Assembly: GCF_029893085.1 (NCBI RefSeq) | Contig: NZ_JARXWI010000020.1 | Location: forward strand, 1 to 61,925 | Length of the DNA: 61,925 nucleotides | Direction of reading: 5' to 3' | Source of the DNA: Parabacteroides sp. PFB2-10 | GTDB lineage: Bacteria > Bacteroidota > Bacteroidia > Bacteroidales > Tannerellaceae | Notes under the pieces: model-generated | What the model saw: only the letters and a program-made list of their open reading frames with translations | Database searches by the model: none | Told to the model about the DNA's origin: nothing | In this document: piece after piece, positions 36,186 through 45,900 of the stretch | Numbering within the stretch: position 1 is the stretch's first letter | Layout of the letters: each line of letters starts with the position of its first letter | Made by a program: the position numbers and the translations under genes

Positions 36186-36529
36186 CCATCTTGGTATTCA
36201 CTATCACAACAAAACATTTCAACCTCACGGAGATTTTTCAGTAATCAGCTCATCATTCTGGCAAGTAAAGCTTCGGGGGTAAGAAGTGATTGCTCACCAG
36301 TAAGCATATCCTTGAGCATTATTTTTCCTTCGCTCATCTCCGTCTCCCCTACAATGGCCACAAATGGTATCTTCTTTGTATCGGCATAGCTCATCTGCTT
36401 TTTCATTTTAACCGGCTCGGGATACAATTCGGTACGAATGCCTGCCTGGCGCACTTGCTGCAATACAGGCAACAACCAGGTCTCTTCCCGGCTGCCAAAA
36501 TTGACAAACAACAGCTGCGTTGTCAACAG
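36186..36529. repeat. Direct duplication, right copy
   Basis: It contains a 56-bp remnant of the DUF3667 gene end (36186-36244) and the true 3' end of hisS. The boundary CCATCTTGG is shared with the left copy. Confidence 0.92.
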
Positions 36530-37606
36530 CGACTCCTTCGGATAGAGATCCAATTGGTTCAATACATCGAATATACGGTCGGCTCCAAACGAGAAACCAA
36601 CGCCCGAAACGCCCTCTAAGCCAAACACACCCGTTAGGTTATCATAGCGTCCGCCTCCGGTAATGCTGCCGATCTCCACATCCAATGCACGCACTTCGAA
36701 GATAGCTCCGGTATAATAGTTCAAGCCACGAGCCAGGGTCAGATCGATCTCCAACCGGCTGCGGATAGGCGTATGTTGCAAACGCTCCAGAATGAACTCT
36801 ATCTCTTCCACCCCACGCAGACCTGTTTCCGATCCGGCTAATGTCTGTTTCAGCGTGTCTATCTTCTCCGCATTCGATCCCTGCAGGCTGATGATCGGTT
36901 GCAATAGCTCGATCGCTTCTGCCGGAATGCCTTTTCCGCGCAGTTCTTCATTCACCTTTTCCAATCCGATCTTATCCAGTTTGTCGATTGCCACAGTTAT
37001 GTCGATAATCTTATCGGCAGCGCCAATGATCTCCGCAATGCCCGACAGGATCTTGCGGTTGTTCATCTTGATCGCCACGCGAATGCCCAAACGGTGGAAC
37101 ACCTCATCCATAATCTGAATAAGTTCTACCTCATTCAACAATGAATCGGAACCAATCACATCGGCATCACACTGGAAGAACTCGCGGTAACGCCCCTTCT
37201 GCGGCCGGTCGGCACGCCATACGGGCTGTATCTGGTAACGTTTAAATGGAAAACAAATCTCGTTGCGGTGTTGCACCACGTAGCGGGCAAAAGGCACCGT
37301 CAGGTCGTAACGCAGACCCTTTTCGCACATCTTAGCACCGAGTTTGACCGGATTTTTTTCCATCAACTCATCATCGCTAATACCCGTGAAACAATCCCCG
37401 GAATTTAATATCTTAAAAAGCAGCTTATCGCCCTCTTCGCCATACTTTCCCATCAGGGTCGATAGATTCTCCATAGCCGGAGTCTCAATCTGCTGAAAGC
37501 CATAGAGATGAAACACATCACGAATCGTTTGAAAGATATAATTACGTTTCGCCATTTCTTCCGGCGAAAAATCTCGGGTTCCTTTAGGTATGGATGGCTT
37601 TTGCAT
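36245..37606 (-). CDS. hisS: Histidyl-tRNA synthetase
   Basis: 453 residues, a class II synthetase that charges tRNA-His. Motif 2 region [12 protein letters not shown] and [14 protein letters not shown], the histidine loop [10 protein letters not shown], the GGGRYDNL stretch and the C-terminal anticodon-binding domain (about 365-453) are all present. The gene is intact despite the duplication at its 3' end. Its promoter overlaps the edge of R1 copy F. Confidence 0.97.
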   Translation of the reverse strand: MQKPSIPKGTRDFSPEEMAKRNYIFQTIRDVFHLYGFQQIETPAMENLSTLMGKYGEEGDKLLFKILNSGDCFTGISDDELMEKNPVKLGAKMCEKGLRYDLTVPFARYVVQHRNEICFPFKRYQIQPVWRADRPQKGRYREFFQCDADVIGSDSLLNEVELIQIMDEVFHRLGIRVAIKMNNRKILSGIAEIIGAADKIIDITVAIDKLDKIGLEKVNEELRGKGIPAEAIELLQPIISLQGSNAEKIDTLKQTLAGSETGLRGVEEIEFILERLQHTPIRSRLEIDLTLARGLNYYTGAIFEVRALDVEIGSITGGGRYDNLTGVFGLEGVSGVGFSFGADRIFDVLNQLDLYPKESLLTTQLLFVNFGSREETWLLPVLQQVRQAGIRTELYPEPVKMKKQMSYADTKKIPFVAIVGETEMSEGKIMLKDMLTGEQSLLTPEALLARMMS

Positions 37607-37643
37607 TTTCCAGTTTCTATATTATAGATTATTTAACCGGAGA

Positions 37644-37675
37644 CAAAGGTAGTAAATTAACAGGTTGAAAGCAAA
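37644..37675 (-). promoter_or_regulatory. Promoter of hisS
   Basis: TACCTTTG (37644-37651, minus strand), 20 bp, TTTG (37672-37675). The -33 TTTG lies inside R1 copy F. Confidence 0.65.
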
Positions 37676-37820
37676 ACCCCGAAATTACGATTTGTAATTT
37701 CGGAAGGAGTTTGCGCGCAAAAAAGCGGGAGTATTTTGACAAACTCCCGGGAGAAACACTTTTTAACGTATGGATTTGTAAGTAAAACGGCCATTTTGCT
37801 TACAATCGATATTTTAACAC
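37654..37820 (-). repeat. R1 dispersed intergenic repeat, copy F
   Basis: A reverse copy with both GC palindromes and the TGTAAGTAAAA stem. The left end is diverged (AAATTAACAG) and overlaps the hisS promoter. It lies between the divergent hisS and dehydrogenase genes. Confidence 0.82.
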
Positions 37821-37889
37821 TTCAAGATTTTAGCGTGCGAAACAGACGCCAAATTTTTCGTACCTTTATCGTTTTAAATTTAATTAGTT

Positions 37890-38774
37890 ATGTTTCGAAA
37901 ATTGGTAGCCATAGAACCTGTCAGCCTGATTCCGTCGGCTGAAAAGGCCTTATACTCTTTTGCAGAAGAGGTTGTTATGTATCCGGATATACCGGCCGAC
38001 GACAACGAAGTAGCCGCCCGCATCGGTGATGCCGATGCCGTTCTGCTCAGTTATACCTCCCGTATCAACCGAACTGCATTGGAACAATGCCCGAAGGTGA
38101 AATATATCGGTATGTGTTGTTCGTTGTACTCGCCCGAAAGCGCGAATGTGGATATCCGTTATGCCAACGAACGGGGCATCACGGTGACCGGCATCCGCGA
38201 TTATGGCGACGAGGGTGTGGTGGAATATGTGATCAGTGAACTGGTGCGTTGCCTGCATGGGTTTGACCAGGAACCGTGGGACGGGATGGCGCGCGAGATT
38301 ACCGGACTGAAGGCCGGCATCATCGGATTGGGCAAATCGGGTGGTATGATAGCCGATGCGCTGAAATTCTTTGGGGCTGATATTGCCTACTATGCCCGTA
38401 GCGAGAAAGAGGAGGCACGTGGCAAAGGGTATCGCTTTCTACCTTTGCAAGAACTATTGGCCGAGAGTGAGGTCGTTTGCTGCTGCCTGAATAAGAATAC
38501 TGTCCTATTGCATGAAGCCGAATTTGCCAGCTTAGGCAACCGAAAGATACTGTTCAATACCGGTTTATCGCCCGCTTGGGACGAGGCTCCGTTTACCCAA
38601 TGGCTCGAGGGCGACAACCTCTGTTTCTGCGATACAATAGGTGCCTTGGGCGGCGAACATCTACTCAGCCACCCACACGTACGTTGCATGCAGGTATCGA
38701 CAGGGCGCACCCGTCAGGCCTTCGACCGCCTGAGCGAGAAGGTGCTTCGGAACCTGTCAGAATACAATGGGTGA
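37890..38774 (+). CDS. D-isomer-specific 2-hydroxyacid dehydrogenase-like protein
   Basis: 294 residues. The split substrate domain (about 1-105 and 270-294) and NAD-binding Rossmann domain with GIIGLGKSGG (about 144-152) match the family, which reduces 2-oxo acids. It is shorter than the usual 310-330. Where the family has the catalytic arginine (NTxRG), this protein reads FNTGLSPAWDE with no Arg, although an HPHV histidine region is kept. The activity may therefore be altered or lost. Its 3' end overlaps the convergent aspartate-dehydrogenase-like gene by 18 bp. A TACCTTTA element lies about 30 bp upstream. Confidence 0.8.
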   Translation: MFRKLVAIEPVSLIPSAEKALYSFAEEVVMYPDIPADDNEVAARIGDADAVLLSYTSRINRTALEQCPKVKYIGMCCSLYSPESANVDIRYANERGITVTGIRDYGDEGVVEYVISELVRCLHGFDQEPWDGMAREITGLKAGIIGLGKSGGMIADALKFFGADIAYYARSEKEEARGKGYRFLPLQELLAESEVVCCCLNKNTVLLHEAEFASLGNRKILFNTGLSPAWDEAPFTQWLEGDNLCFCDTIGALGGEHLLSHPHVRCMQVSTGRTRQAFDRLSEKVLRNLSEYNG

Positions 38775-39545
38775 GGCAATATTAATCAAGGTGCTGACCA
38801 CCGACCATCCGGCGATATCGGAGGTGGCGCTATAAACATCCACCACAGCACGCACCTGGTCGTTGCGAATCTCCACCCGTTGGGTATCGCCAACAAAGCC
38901 CGGTGTCGACTGCATGGCTACCTGCATCTTTTCGGGACCGACCGAGGCCAACGAAGCAGCTACCGAAACATTCAATCCGGTAGGGAATACGCCGATGGCT
39001 TCGCGCGCCGTTCCGGAGAAAACAATCCGTTTCTCTGTCTCCAAGGCCGGATCATACACCACCGAGCGCCGCAGGGCATGCACTCCCTTCTCATTGAAAA
39101 ACCGGGCGGAAGCGTTTCCCATCAAGGTAGCAGTGCGTAACACATCGAAGCCTCCCGTCGCACCCGAAGCAATATACACGCGTGTACCGTTTGCCTTGGC
39201 CACATCCCTTACCTCCTCATAGAAGGCGGTATCGGCAAAGGCGCCTATCGACAGGGTAATGATGGAGGTGCCATTCGCTAATGCCGGCAACGTAATCTCT
39301 TTCATCGCAGCAGGCGAAGCAGCTTCGACGAGGTAGTCGGGCTGCAAGGCCAACAGGGCGTCCAGCGAGGTGCAGGCCGCGCAGGGCTTGCCGTAACGAC
39401 GCATTATGGAGGCAAGCCGCTCGGCTTTGGCTGCTGTGCGCGAATAGACGCCGACCAGATCATACTCAGGCAACAAGCCTTTCAGGATAGCGTCCGCGAC
39501 AATGTCTGCCAGGTGTCCGCATCCGACAATTACTAATTTCTTCAT
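38757..39545 (-). CDS. L-aspartate dehydrogenase-like oxidoreductase (NadX family)
   Basis: 262 residues. An N-terminal NAD(P)-binding fold (VIVGCGHLADIVADAI) is followed by the catalytic DUF108 domain with GATGGFDVLRTATLMG, GTAREAIGVFPTGLNVSVAASLA and the C-terminal TLINIASPIVF. Family members convert aspartate to iminoaspartate for NAD synthesis, or act on other amino acids. No nadA or nadC is nearby, so the pathway is open. It follows hflX by 15 bp and is probably cotranscribed with it. Confidence 0.82.
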   Translation of the reverse strand: MKKLVIVGCGHLADIVADAILKGLLPEYDLVGVYSRTAAKAERLASIMRRYGKPCAACTSLDALLALQPDYLVEAASPAAMKEITLPALANGTSIITLSIGAFADTAFYEEVRDVAKANGTRVYIASGATGGFDVLRTATLMGNASARFFNEKGVHALRRSVVYDPALETEKRIVFSGTAREAIGVFPTGLNVSVAASLASVGPEKMQVAMQSTPGFVGDTQRVEIRNDQVRAVVDVYSATSDIAGWSVVSTLINIASPIVF

Positions 39546-39560
39546 ATGGGGGAAAAATGT

Positions 39561-40784
39561 TTATGGCTCCTCTATATCTTCATAATTTTGAAAGAGGAAA
39601 TCGTTATAAGGAAAGCGGGTAATATGAATCTGTTTCACCCGTTCGTACAATAGTTTCTTGAGCTGATCCGTATTGGTGGACTGTTTGGCCGAGATAAAAA
39701 TGGTATTATCAGGCAGGCGGTTCATCCAGGTCTGCTCCAGTTCTTCCAGCGAGATATTCTCACGGCTGCGCGGGGAAAGGTCGTCTTCCTCCTTCGGCAC
39801 GAAGGTGAAGGCATCGATCTTATTGAATACCATAATCATCGGCTTTTCGGTATTATCGATCTCCGCCAGGGTTTTGTTCACCACCTCGATCTGCTCCTCA
39901 AACGAGGGATGCGAGATGTCGACTAAGTGAACCAACAGATCGGCTTCGCGCACCTCATCGAGGGTCGACTTAAACGATTCGACCAGCTCGGTCGGAAGCT
40001 TACGGATAAAACCGACCGTGTCGGAAAGCAGGAAAGGAAGGTTGTCGACAATCACCTTGCGCACGGTGGTGTCGAGCGTGGCGAATAGTTTGTTTTCGGC
40101 AAACACCTCGCTTTTGCTCAATAGGTTCATCAGGGTCGATTTCCCGACATTGGTGTATCCAACTAAGGCTACACGCACCATCTTGCCGCGGTTCTTGCGT
40201 TGCACACTCTTTTGTTTATCGATATCGACCAATTGTTTCTTCAACAAGGCGATCTTTTCTTTGATGATTCGTTTATCGGTCTCCAACTGCGTCTCACCGG
40301 GTCCACGCATCATGGCGCTACCACCTCGCTGACGCTCCAGGTGAGTCCAAAGGCGTGTCAGGCGGGGAAGCATATACTGGTATTGTGCCAGTTCGACCTG
40401 CGTCTTGGCATGAGCCGTTTGCGCCCTGAAAGCAAAGATATCGAGGATGAGGCTGGTACGATCCATAATGCGTACCTGTAACTCCTTTTCTATATTGCGC
40501 AATTGCTTGGGAGAGAGTTCGTCGTCGAAGATCACGACACCAATCTCGTTTTCCACTACATATTCTTTGATCTCCTGCAGCTTCCCGGAACCGACAAAGG
40601 TGACCGGATGCGGATAATCCAGCTTCTGGGTAAAGCGTTTGGCTGTCTCCATCCCGGCTGTTTCGGCTAAGAATGCCAATTCATCCAGGTATTCTTTTAC
40701 CTTCTGCTCGTTTTGCACATGTGTCACAAGCCCTACCAATACGGCCTTCTCCGTTGTGTTGTCGGAAATAATAAAATCTTTCAT
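39561..40784 (-). CDS. hflX: GTPase HflX
   Basis: 407 residues. The HflX N-terminal domain (about 10-190, ending GPGETQLETDKR) is followed by a G domain with VALVGYTNVGKSTL (P-loop), DTVGFIRKLP and NKID. HflX binds ribosomes and rescues or splits them under stress. The start at 40784 (MKDFIISDNTTEKAV) is chosen because the -7 element TATCTTTG lies 5 bp upstream of that ATG; the longer frame to 40910 would run through the promoter. With so little leader the message is nearly leaderless. Confidence 0.94.
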   Translation of the reverse strand: MKDFIISDNTTEKAVLVGLVTHVQNEQKVKEYLDELAFLAETAGMETAKRFTQKLDYPHPVTFVGSGKLQEIKEYVVENEIGVVIFDDELSPKQLRNIEKELQVRIMDRTSLILDIFAFRAQTAHAKTQVELAQYQYMLPRLTRLWTHLERQRGGSAMMRGPGETQLETDKRIIKEKIALLKKQLVDIDKQKSVQRKNRGKMVRVALVGYTNVGKSTLMNLLSKSEVFAENKLFATLDTTVRKVIVDNLPFLLSDTVGFIRKLPTELVESFKSTLDEVREADLLVHLVDISHPSFEEQIEVVNKTLAEIDNTEKPMIMVFNKIDAFTFVPKEEDDLSPRSRENISLEELEQTWMNRLPDNTIFISAKQSTNTDQLKKLLYERVKQIHITRFPYNDFLFQNYEDIEEP

Positions 40785-40788
40785 GCCA

Positions 40789-40824
40789 CAAAGATAGGTC
40801 TTTTGGATTATTTTATTATATTTG
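40789..40824. promoter_or_regulatory. Divergent promoter pair between hflX and the T9SS-like cargo gene
   Basis: Minus strand TATCTTTG at 40789-40796 drives hflX; plus strand TATATTTG at 40817-40824 drives the gene at 40857. The two -7 elements are only 20 bp apart, so the polymerase footprints must overlap. Confidence 0.55.
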
Positions 40825-40856
40825 CTACCTATAATAACCTTTTTAAGACCTTTACT

Positions 40857-42668
40857 ATGACGCGGCAAAACCTTATCATAAGTGGCTTCCTTATGATCCT
40901 GACAGGCCACTTTTCATCACAAGCACAGGAAATCAATCCTTCCACATGGACTTCTTTTGTCGGATCCGTCGAGAACAAGCTCGTTGCGGATACGTTCCGG
41001 GTGCAAACATTTTCGGATGATCCGGGTGATAACTGGGGGTATGAGACAAATGGAGAGGCATCACTTTTTGATCCGCAAGCGGAAGGGCTTATGGATGGCT
41101 CCGGTGGATTGTCCTTAAAAATGCCAGCCGGAAGCGGGTTACAAATGGATGATTTTCCATTGGGAATCTATCGCGACGTGGAAATCATCGTCTTGTTTGC
41201 CGCCCAAAACCTGATAAAAGAGGAAAACTTATACCTTTCTGCCTCCCGAAAAGAGAAGCCGATCGGGAGAATAGCCTGTCTGGATCTAACAGGCGATTAT
41301 TCGATCTCCTTCAAGGGGCTCAAGCCTTTTAGCGGCTCTCCGGATAGCCATCGGCTGCGGGTCAGAGACAATCCCTGGAATATTTTATTGGAGATCGGAG
41401 AAAAGCCGGGCAGTACGAAAGGAGGATACTATGCCATCGATAGCCTGTATGCCTTTGGACAGGTGAAAGAATATTCCCTGTTTACCGGTGCCGGCAATTG
41501 GTATGATGCGCAGAAATGGAGCGATGATCCGCCCATGCGTAAACGCCATGCGATGATAAACGGGGAAGTGACGGTCGATAGTGCTGTCGCTTGCAACCGG
41601 TTATATATTGGTGATGGCAGCGTTTATGTGGAAGAAGGGCAATCGCTATCAACAGAAAATCTGCTTTTTTGTGATACAGAGGCGGCATTCTCTTCTGCGG
41701 GAGAAATCAATATAAAAGAGAAAACAACTGTTTACCGGACACTGCCGGAAAAGGATAAATGGTATTTTGTCTCTTTCCCGTTTGATGTTTACGCGGAAGG
41801 GATCGATCCCGCCTTTACATTGAAAGATGATTCACCAAATGAAGGGGGTAATTTCTTTTACCTGTATAGATACGACGGCGAGGCTCGCTCGCGTGGCGAA
41901 GCGGCAGGAGAGAATTACTGGAAAGTGATTCCTACTTCTGTATTGACAAGCGAACAGCCGATTATGCAAAAGAACAGGGGTTATCTGATCGCTCTGGATG
42001 AGAAGGCTGACAGACAAACGATCTGTTTTTCTTCTCTTCCGGGCGTGATCCCGCCGGACTTTGGCAAAGAGGGGACGATTTCCGTTCGCACGGCTTTGAA
42101 GGGACCGTCAGTCTATTCAGAACACCATGGCTGGTATCTTTGCGGAAATCCGCTACCCTCACCCCTTCCTTTGCAGGCATTGGCTCCTTACTTTGAACAG
42201 GGAGCTTCTATCTATCTGTATGAAAACGGCAATTATATGACCTATCCAATGGATAGCGACTATGCCCTTCCTGCCTTTTCCGCCTTTTTTGTAAAAGCGG
42301 AGAGGGATATGGATCTATTGGTTACTGTCCCATACACTACTTCTATATATAGGATGTTATCCACTTCAGAAGCTTTGTCGAAGACAAAAGCTGATCCAAC
42401 GTTCTCGTCGCCGGTATCCGCGACCTCTTCCCCCTTGACTCAAACGCAACTTAGCTATGTTAGTGCGAACAAACTCTTTTTAGAGAATTTACTCATGCCA
42501 GGTGTTGCATACATGGTCGATTTACGAGGACGGATTTGTTGGCAGAAGGAGGTTAAGCCCGGTTCTACCGTGCTTAGCCTACCTTCTTCCTTAACGATGG
42601 GATTTTATATTGTCTGTGTGAAAACGAGTCAGTATCAGGCACAACATAAATTCATTCTAAACGATTGA
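40857..42668 (+). CDS. Secreted protein with T9SS type A-like C-terminal domain
   Basis: 603 residues with a signal peptide (about 1-23, ending SSQA). A beta-rich body of unknown type follows (NPSTWTSFVGSVENKLVADTF; FTGAGNWYDAQKWSDDPP). The last 70 or so residues (VDLRGRICWQKE ... LPSSLTMGFYIVCVKTSQ ... HKFIL) resemble the type A sorting domain that directs proteins through the type IX secretion system. The PorW/SprE-like gene two genes away makes T9SS export plausible. The start at 40857 is set by the promoter and signal peptide. The main domain is not recognised. Confidence 0.75.
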   Translation: MTRQNLIISGFLMILTGHFSSQAQEINPSTWTSFVGSVENKLVADTFRVQTFSDDPGDNWGYETNGEASLFDPQAEGLMDGSGGLSLKMPAGSGLQMDDFPLGIYRDVEIIVLFAAQNLIKEENLYLSASRKEKPIGRIACLDLTGDYSISFKGLKPFSGSPDSHRLRVRDNPWNILLEIGEKPGSTKGGYYAIDSLYAFGQVKEYSLFTGAGNWYDAQKWSDDPPMRKRHAMINGEVTVDSAVACNRLYIGDGSVYVEEGQSLSTENLLFCDTEAAFSSAGEINIKEKTTVYRTLPEKDKWYFVSFPFDVYAEGIDPAFTLKDDSPNEGGNFFYLYRYDGEARSRGEAAGENYWKVIPTSVLTSEQPIMQKNRGYLIALDEKADRQTICFSSLPGVIPPDFGKEGTISVRTALKGPSVYSEHHGWYLCGNPLPSPLPLQALAPYFEQGASIYLYENGNYMTYPMDSDYALPAFSAFFVKAERDMDLLVTVPYTTSIYRMLSTSEALSKTKADPTFSSPVSATSSPLTQTQLSYVSANKLFLENLLMPGVAYMVDLRGRICWQKEVKPGSTVLSLPSSLTMGFYIVCVKTSQYQAQHKFILND

Positions 42669-42686
42669 CCTGTACCGATAAACCTC

Positions 42687-42694
42687 TATCTTTG
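42687..42694 (+). promoter_or_regulatory. -7 element of the small membrane protein gene
   Basis: TATCTTTG, about 21 bp before the ATG at 42716. It shows that the small gene can be transcribed on its own. Confidence 0.5.
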
Positions 42695-42715
42695 TCGTTT
42701 ATCAATGGAAAGAAA

Positions 42716-42922
42716 ATGAAGAAAGTAAATATCACCAGTTTAGCCTTAGTGGCTTACCTGATCGTCATGAGTGTTCTCGGATGGCCGGGACGTGCCAATG
42801 CCCCGATGGATTATACGGAATACTTTTGTATGATCGGCGCCACGTTGGTCATCATTGTTTTACTGCGTTTCCTGCAGATTAAACGCAAGAAGATGAGAGA
42901 TAAGTGGAAAGAAGAAAAGTAA
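42716..42922 (+). CDS. Small two-helix membrane protein
   Basis: 68 residues beginning MKKVNITSLALVAYLIVMSV. Two hydrophobic helices (about 6-22 and 36-52) are followed by a strongly basic tail (KRKKMRDKWKEEK), giving a hairpin in the inner membrane with a cytoplasmic tail. The family is not recognised. The start at 42716 is chosen over 42665 because a promoter element lies between them. Confidence 0.65.
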   Translation: MKKVNITSLALVAYLIVMSVLGWPGRANAPMDYTEYFCMIGATLVIIVLLRFLQIKRKKMRDKWKEEK

Positions 42923-42963
42923 AAAAATAAACCCCGGCAAATTATTTGTCGGGGTTTATTTTT
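42922..42963. terminator. Bidirectional terminator between the small gene and the porW-like gene
   Basis: A stem AATAAACCCCG(G)CAAAT / ATTTG(T)CGGGGTTTATT with A/T runs on both sides. It serves both convergent genes. Confidence 0.88.
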
Positions 42964-42974
42964 ATGATGAAGGT

Positions 42975-45900
42975 CTATTTCCGTTGTTTTGCCCGTGCTC
43001 GTGCCGCAGCTTCTTTCTCTTTCTGGGCTTTGCGTGCTGCTGCCTCACGTTCTTTCAGGCGTTGGTTAGCCAGTTTTTCTTTTTCGCGTCGATCCTTCTC
43101 GCGTTGTTTCAGACGGGCTTTGTTCTCTTTCTCCTTCTGTTTGCGGAGTTGTTCCTGCGCTTTCTGGCGGGCTTTGCGATCCTTTTCGGCCTGTTTCAGT
43201 TTGGCTTTACGATCGGCTTCCTGCTGTTTTTCCTGCTCGGCCTTTGCCTTTAGGAGAACCTCTTCTTCCGCTTTTTGCTTGGCAAGAAGCGCTTCGCGAT
43301 CCAGACGTTCCTGCTCTTTCCGAGCAAGGTCTTCAGCCTCCTGGGCGGCTTTCTCTTCTGCTTCACGGCGCCGGATCTCTTCAATCTCTTCCAAGGTGAG
43401 TTGCTTTTCTTCAGGAACGGTTTGCAGGGCAGGCACGGAATCGGGCGTTACCTCTATTGCTATGCTATCGGCAACCTGTATATCTATCTCCTCTATCACC
43501 TCTTCCGTCGGAATATCCTCGCCTTCTTCCGGAATCGTCCTTTCTTCTTCCGGAGTTACCTCTTCCGGCACGATTGGTTCTTCTTCTTCCGGTATCTCTT
43601 CCATGACAACAGGCTCTTCTACGACTGCTTCCGGTTCATCGCGCAACAGCTCTCTTTCTGCCGCAGCTGCCGCCTCTTCTTCGGCCTCCTGCTCATCTGC
43701 ATTCTGACGCAAGCGCCAACGGGCAATCATGTCCGCCAACTCCTCCCCGTATGTTTCTTCAAAGAAGTCGACATATTCATCCAAGGTCTTGCCACGCATC
43801 AACGTCTCATAATTATCTTCGGAGATCGGGAAGATAGAAACATCCCGGTTGAGCGCTTGGGCATACCCACCTTCGCCATGAATCATCTTATAATATTGCA
43901 CAATCTCGTCGAAGTGATAGAATCCGGTTATCATTAACATCGTCACCGGGCCGGCCTCTTCAAACGAGAGATCGACCTCTTTCACTAAGAAGTGGGCAAA
44001 GTTGTAGGCCGCCACAGCAAACAACAACTGATTGCGATCGATACTACCTGTCGGGAAGATCAACATCATGCGGTGGGGCGCCTGCCGCTTATCCGTAAAC
44101 ACACGAGCCGAATCCGCTTCCGACATCTCCCCGTCGCCGAAGCGCAGGTTCCAGGTCATACCGCGAACACTACCCTGCACCAGGGCACGGCCGCGCAATA
44201 CACCTTTCAACATCTCACCGGCCAGTTCACTCACATCCGCGTTCGGATACCTGTCTAATAAGGCCCGCAATGCCTCTTTGAATCCTTCCACATCGGCCGT
44301 TTCCACATAACTCAACGCGTCTAAGAACATAAACTTAGGCATAAGCTTTGCCAACGGATACTTTTCGCTTACCAATTGATAGTTTTCACGCACCATAGCG
44401 ACATTCCCATCTAAGTAGGCATCGTAAGTAAGCTGGTAGATAGAATCCTGCACCACATCCATCATGCGGATATTGTATTCATAATCGGGATCGGCCACCG
44501 CAATGGCATAATCGCTTTCCGGGAACTCCCGGATGATAAGTTGCTTATATCTCTCTTCCAACTCCTTATCCCCCATGCGGATTGCCATCAGGAATATCTG
44601 ATAATAGCTTTCCAGCCTGTTTTGATGTTCCGGGAAACGGCGTTCCAGGTCTTCAAAAGCACCGATCGATAAGGGGAAGTCTTCCAGTTTATCCTTGTAG
44701 ATCATCGCCATGTGGAAGAGTCCGTCTTCGATGATAAGGTCGGATGCGGCGATATCCTCTTCCGTCAATGGGAGTTGTTGTATGTAATAATCCCGCGTTT
44801 TGGGGTCATCGGACAGTTCTGTTTCTAAGATCGTTTCGCCCCCTTCAATCATATTCCCTTCCTCATCCACGAGAGGAGTGTCGGTTTGAGCGGCTCCTTC
44901 TGCCAGGTTCTCTTCCTGCGGGTCATCGAAGGTGGTCATTTTTTTGTTAGAGCGCCGCCAGTTGTCTTCCAACGCACGACGTCCCCAACGCCGTTGAAAC
45001 TGCGTTTTGCCCTGGGCGACGGTTTGCTGATTATAAAAATAGAAACCACCGGCGCCACCGGCTGTCGGCACCGTGATACCCGAGCCTTCCATACCCGGAC
45101 GGTTAATGCCTGTTCCCTGCGCCTGTTGCTCTGCCAGATAGGTTTCGCGATCTGCCTCTTTCTTTGCCTCTTCTTCCTCTTTGATCACCTGTTCGATGAT
45201 CTTATCGATCACAGCCAAGCGCTCCTCTTCCGGCATACGGGCAAGCGTTTGCAAGCTATCCTGCAAATGAACCGCTTCGGCATGGATCACCAGTTCATCC
45301 AATACAGACGAAAGATGCGCCACCCGCTTATAGTCTTTATATTCTTTCTGAATGCCTGCCAGGGCGCCGCTAAGATGCGGTTGTGCCTTGATGTAATCAC
45401 CCATCTGGAAATAGATGTCTCCTACGCGTATCTGGGCTATGGCTTTGTCCATCCCATGCTGCGTACTCTTTTCTACCGCTTTCTCATAGTTGGCGATAGC
45501 ATTTACCGTATCTTCCCGACTGATGTAGATATTTCCGATCGCATAATAGACCTGATCCAGGAAATCTTTGTTCTTATCCTGCTTGCCCATCCGTTCGAGC
45601 ATGCGTATCATTTTCTGGTAATTGCTTCCGGCAAACACCTCCGTCTGGCGGATGCGGGCGGCAAACTCCAATTCGTATGGGGGATTAGCCTTGGGTACCT
45701 GCCGAAACATATCATACGCCATGGAGGGCATTTCCAGATCGGTATAGATCTGCCCCAATAGATATTTCATGCGGGTGCGTTGCAGTTTGTTTTTCTCCGC
45801 TTTGATCGCTGTCCGCAGATAGGGCACAGCCTCCTCTATACGCCCTTCTTTGATCAGGTAGTCTGCCATGACCGCCTCGTATTGTTTCCGGTTCTTCTTG

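Noticed and set aside
42946-43937. Long plus-strand frames opposite the PorW/SprE-like gene (Phe/Ser/Arg-rich).
   Set aside because: They are antisense shadows caused by the Lys/Glu-rich codons of the real gene.
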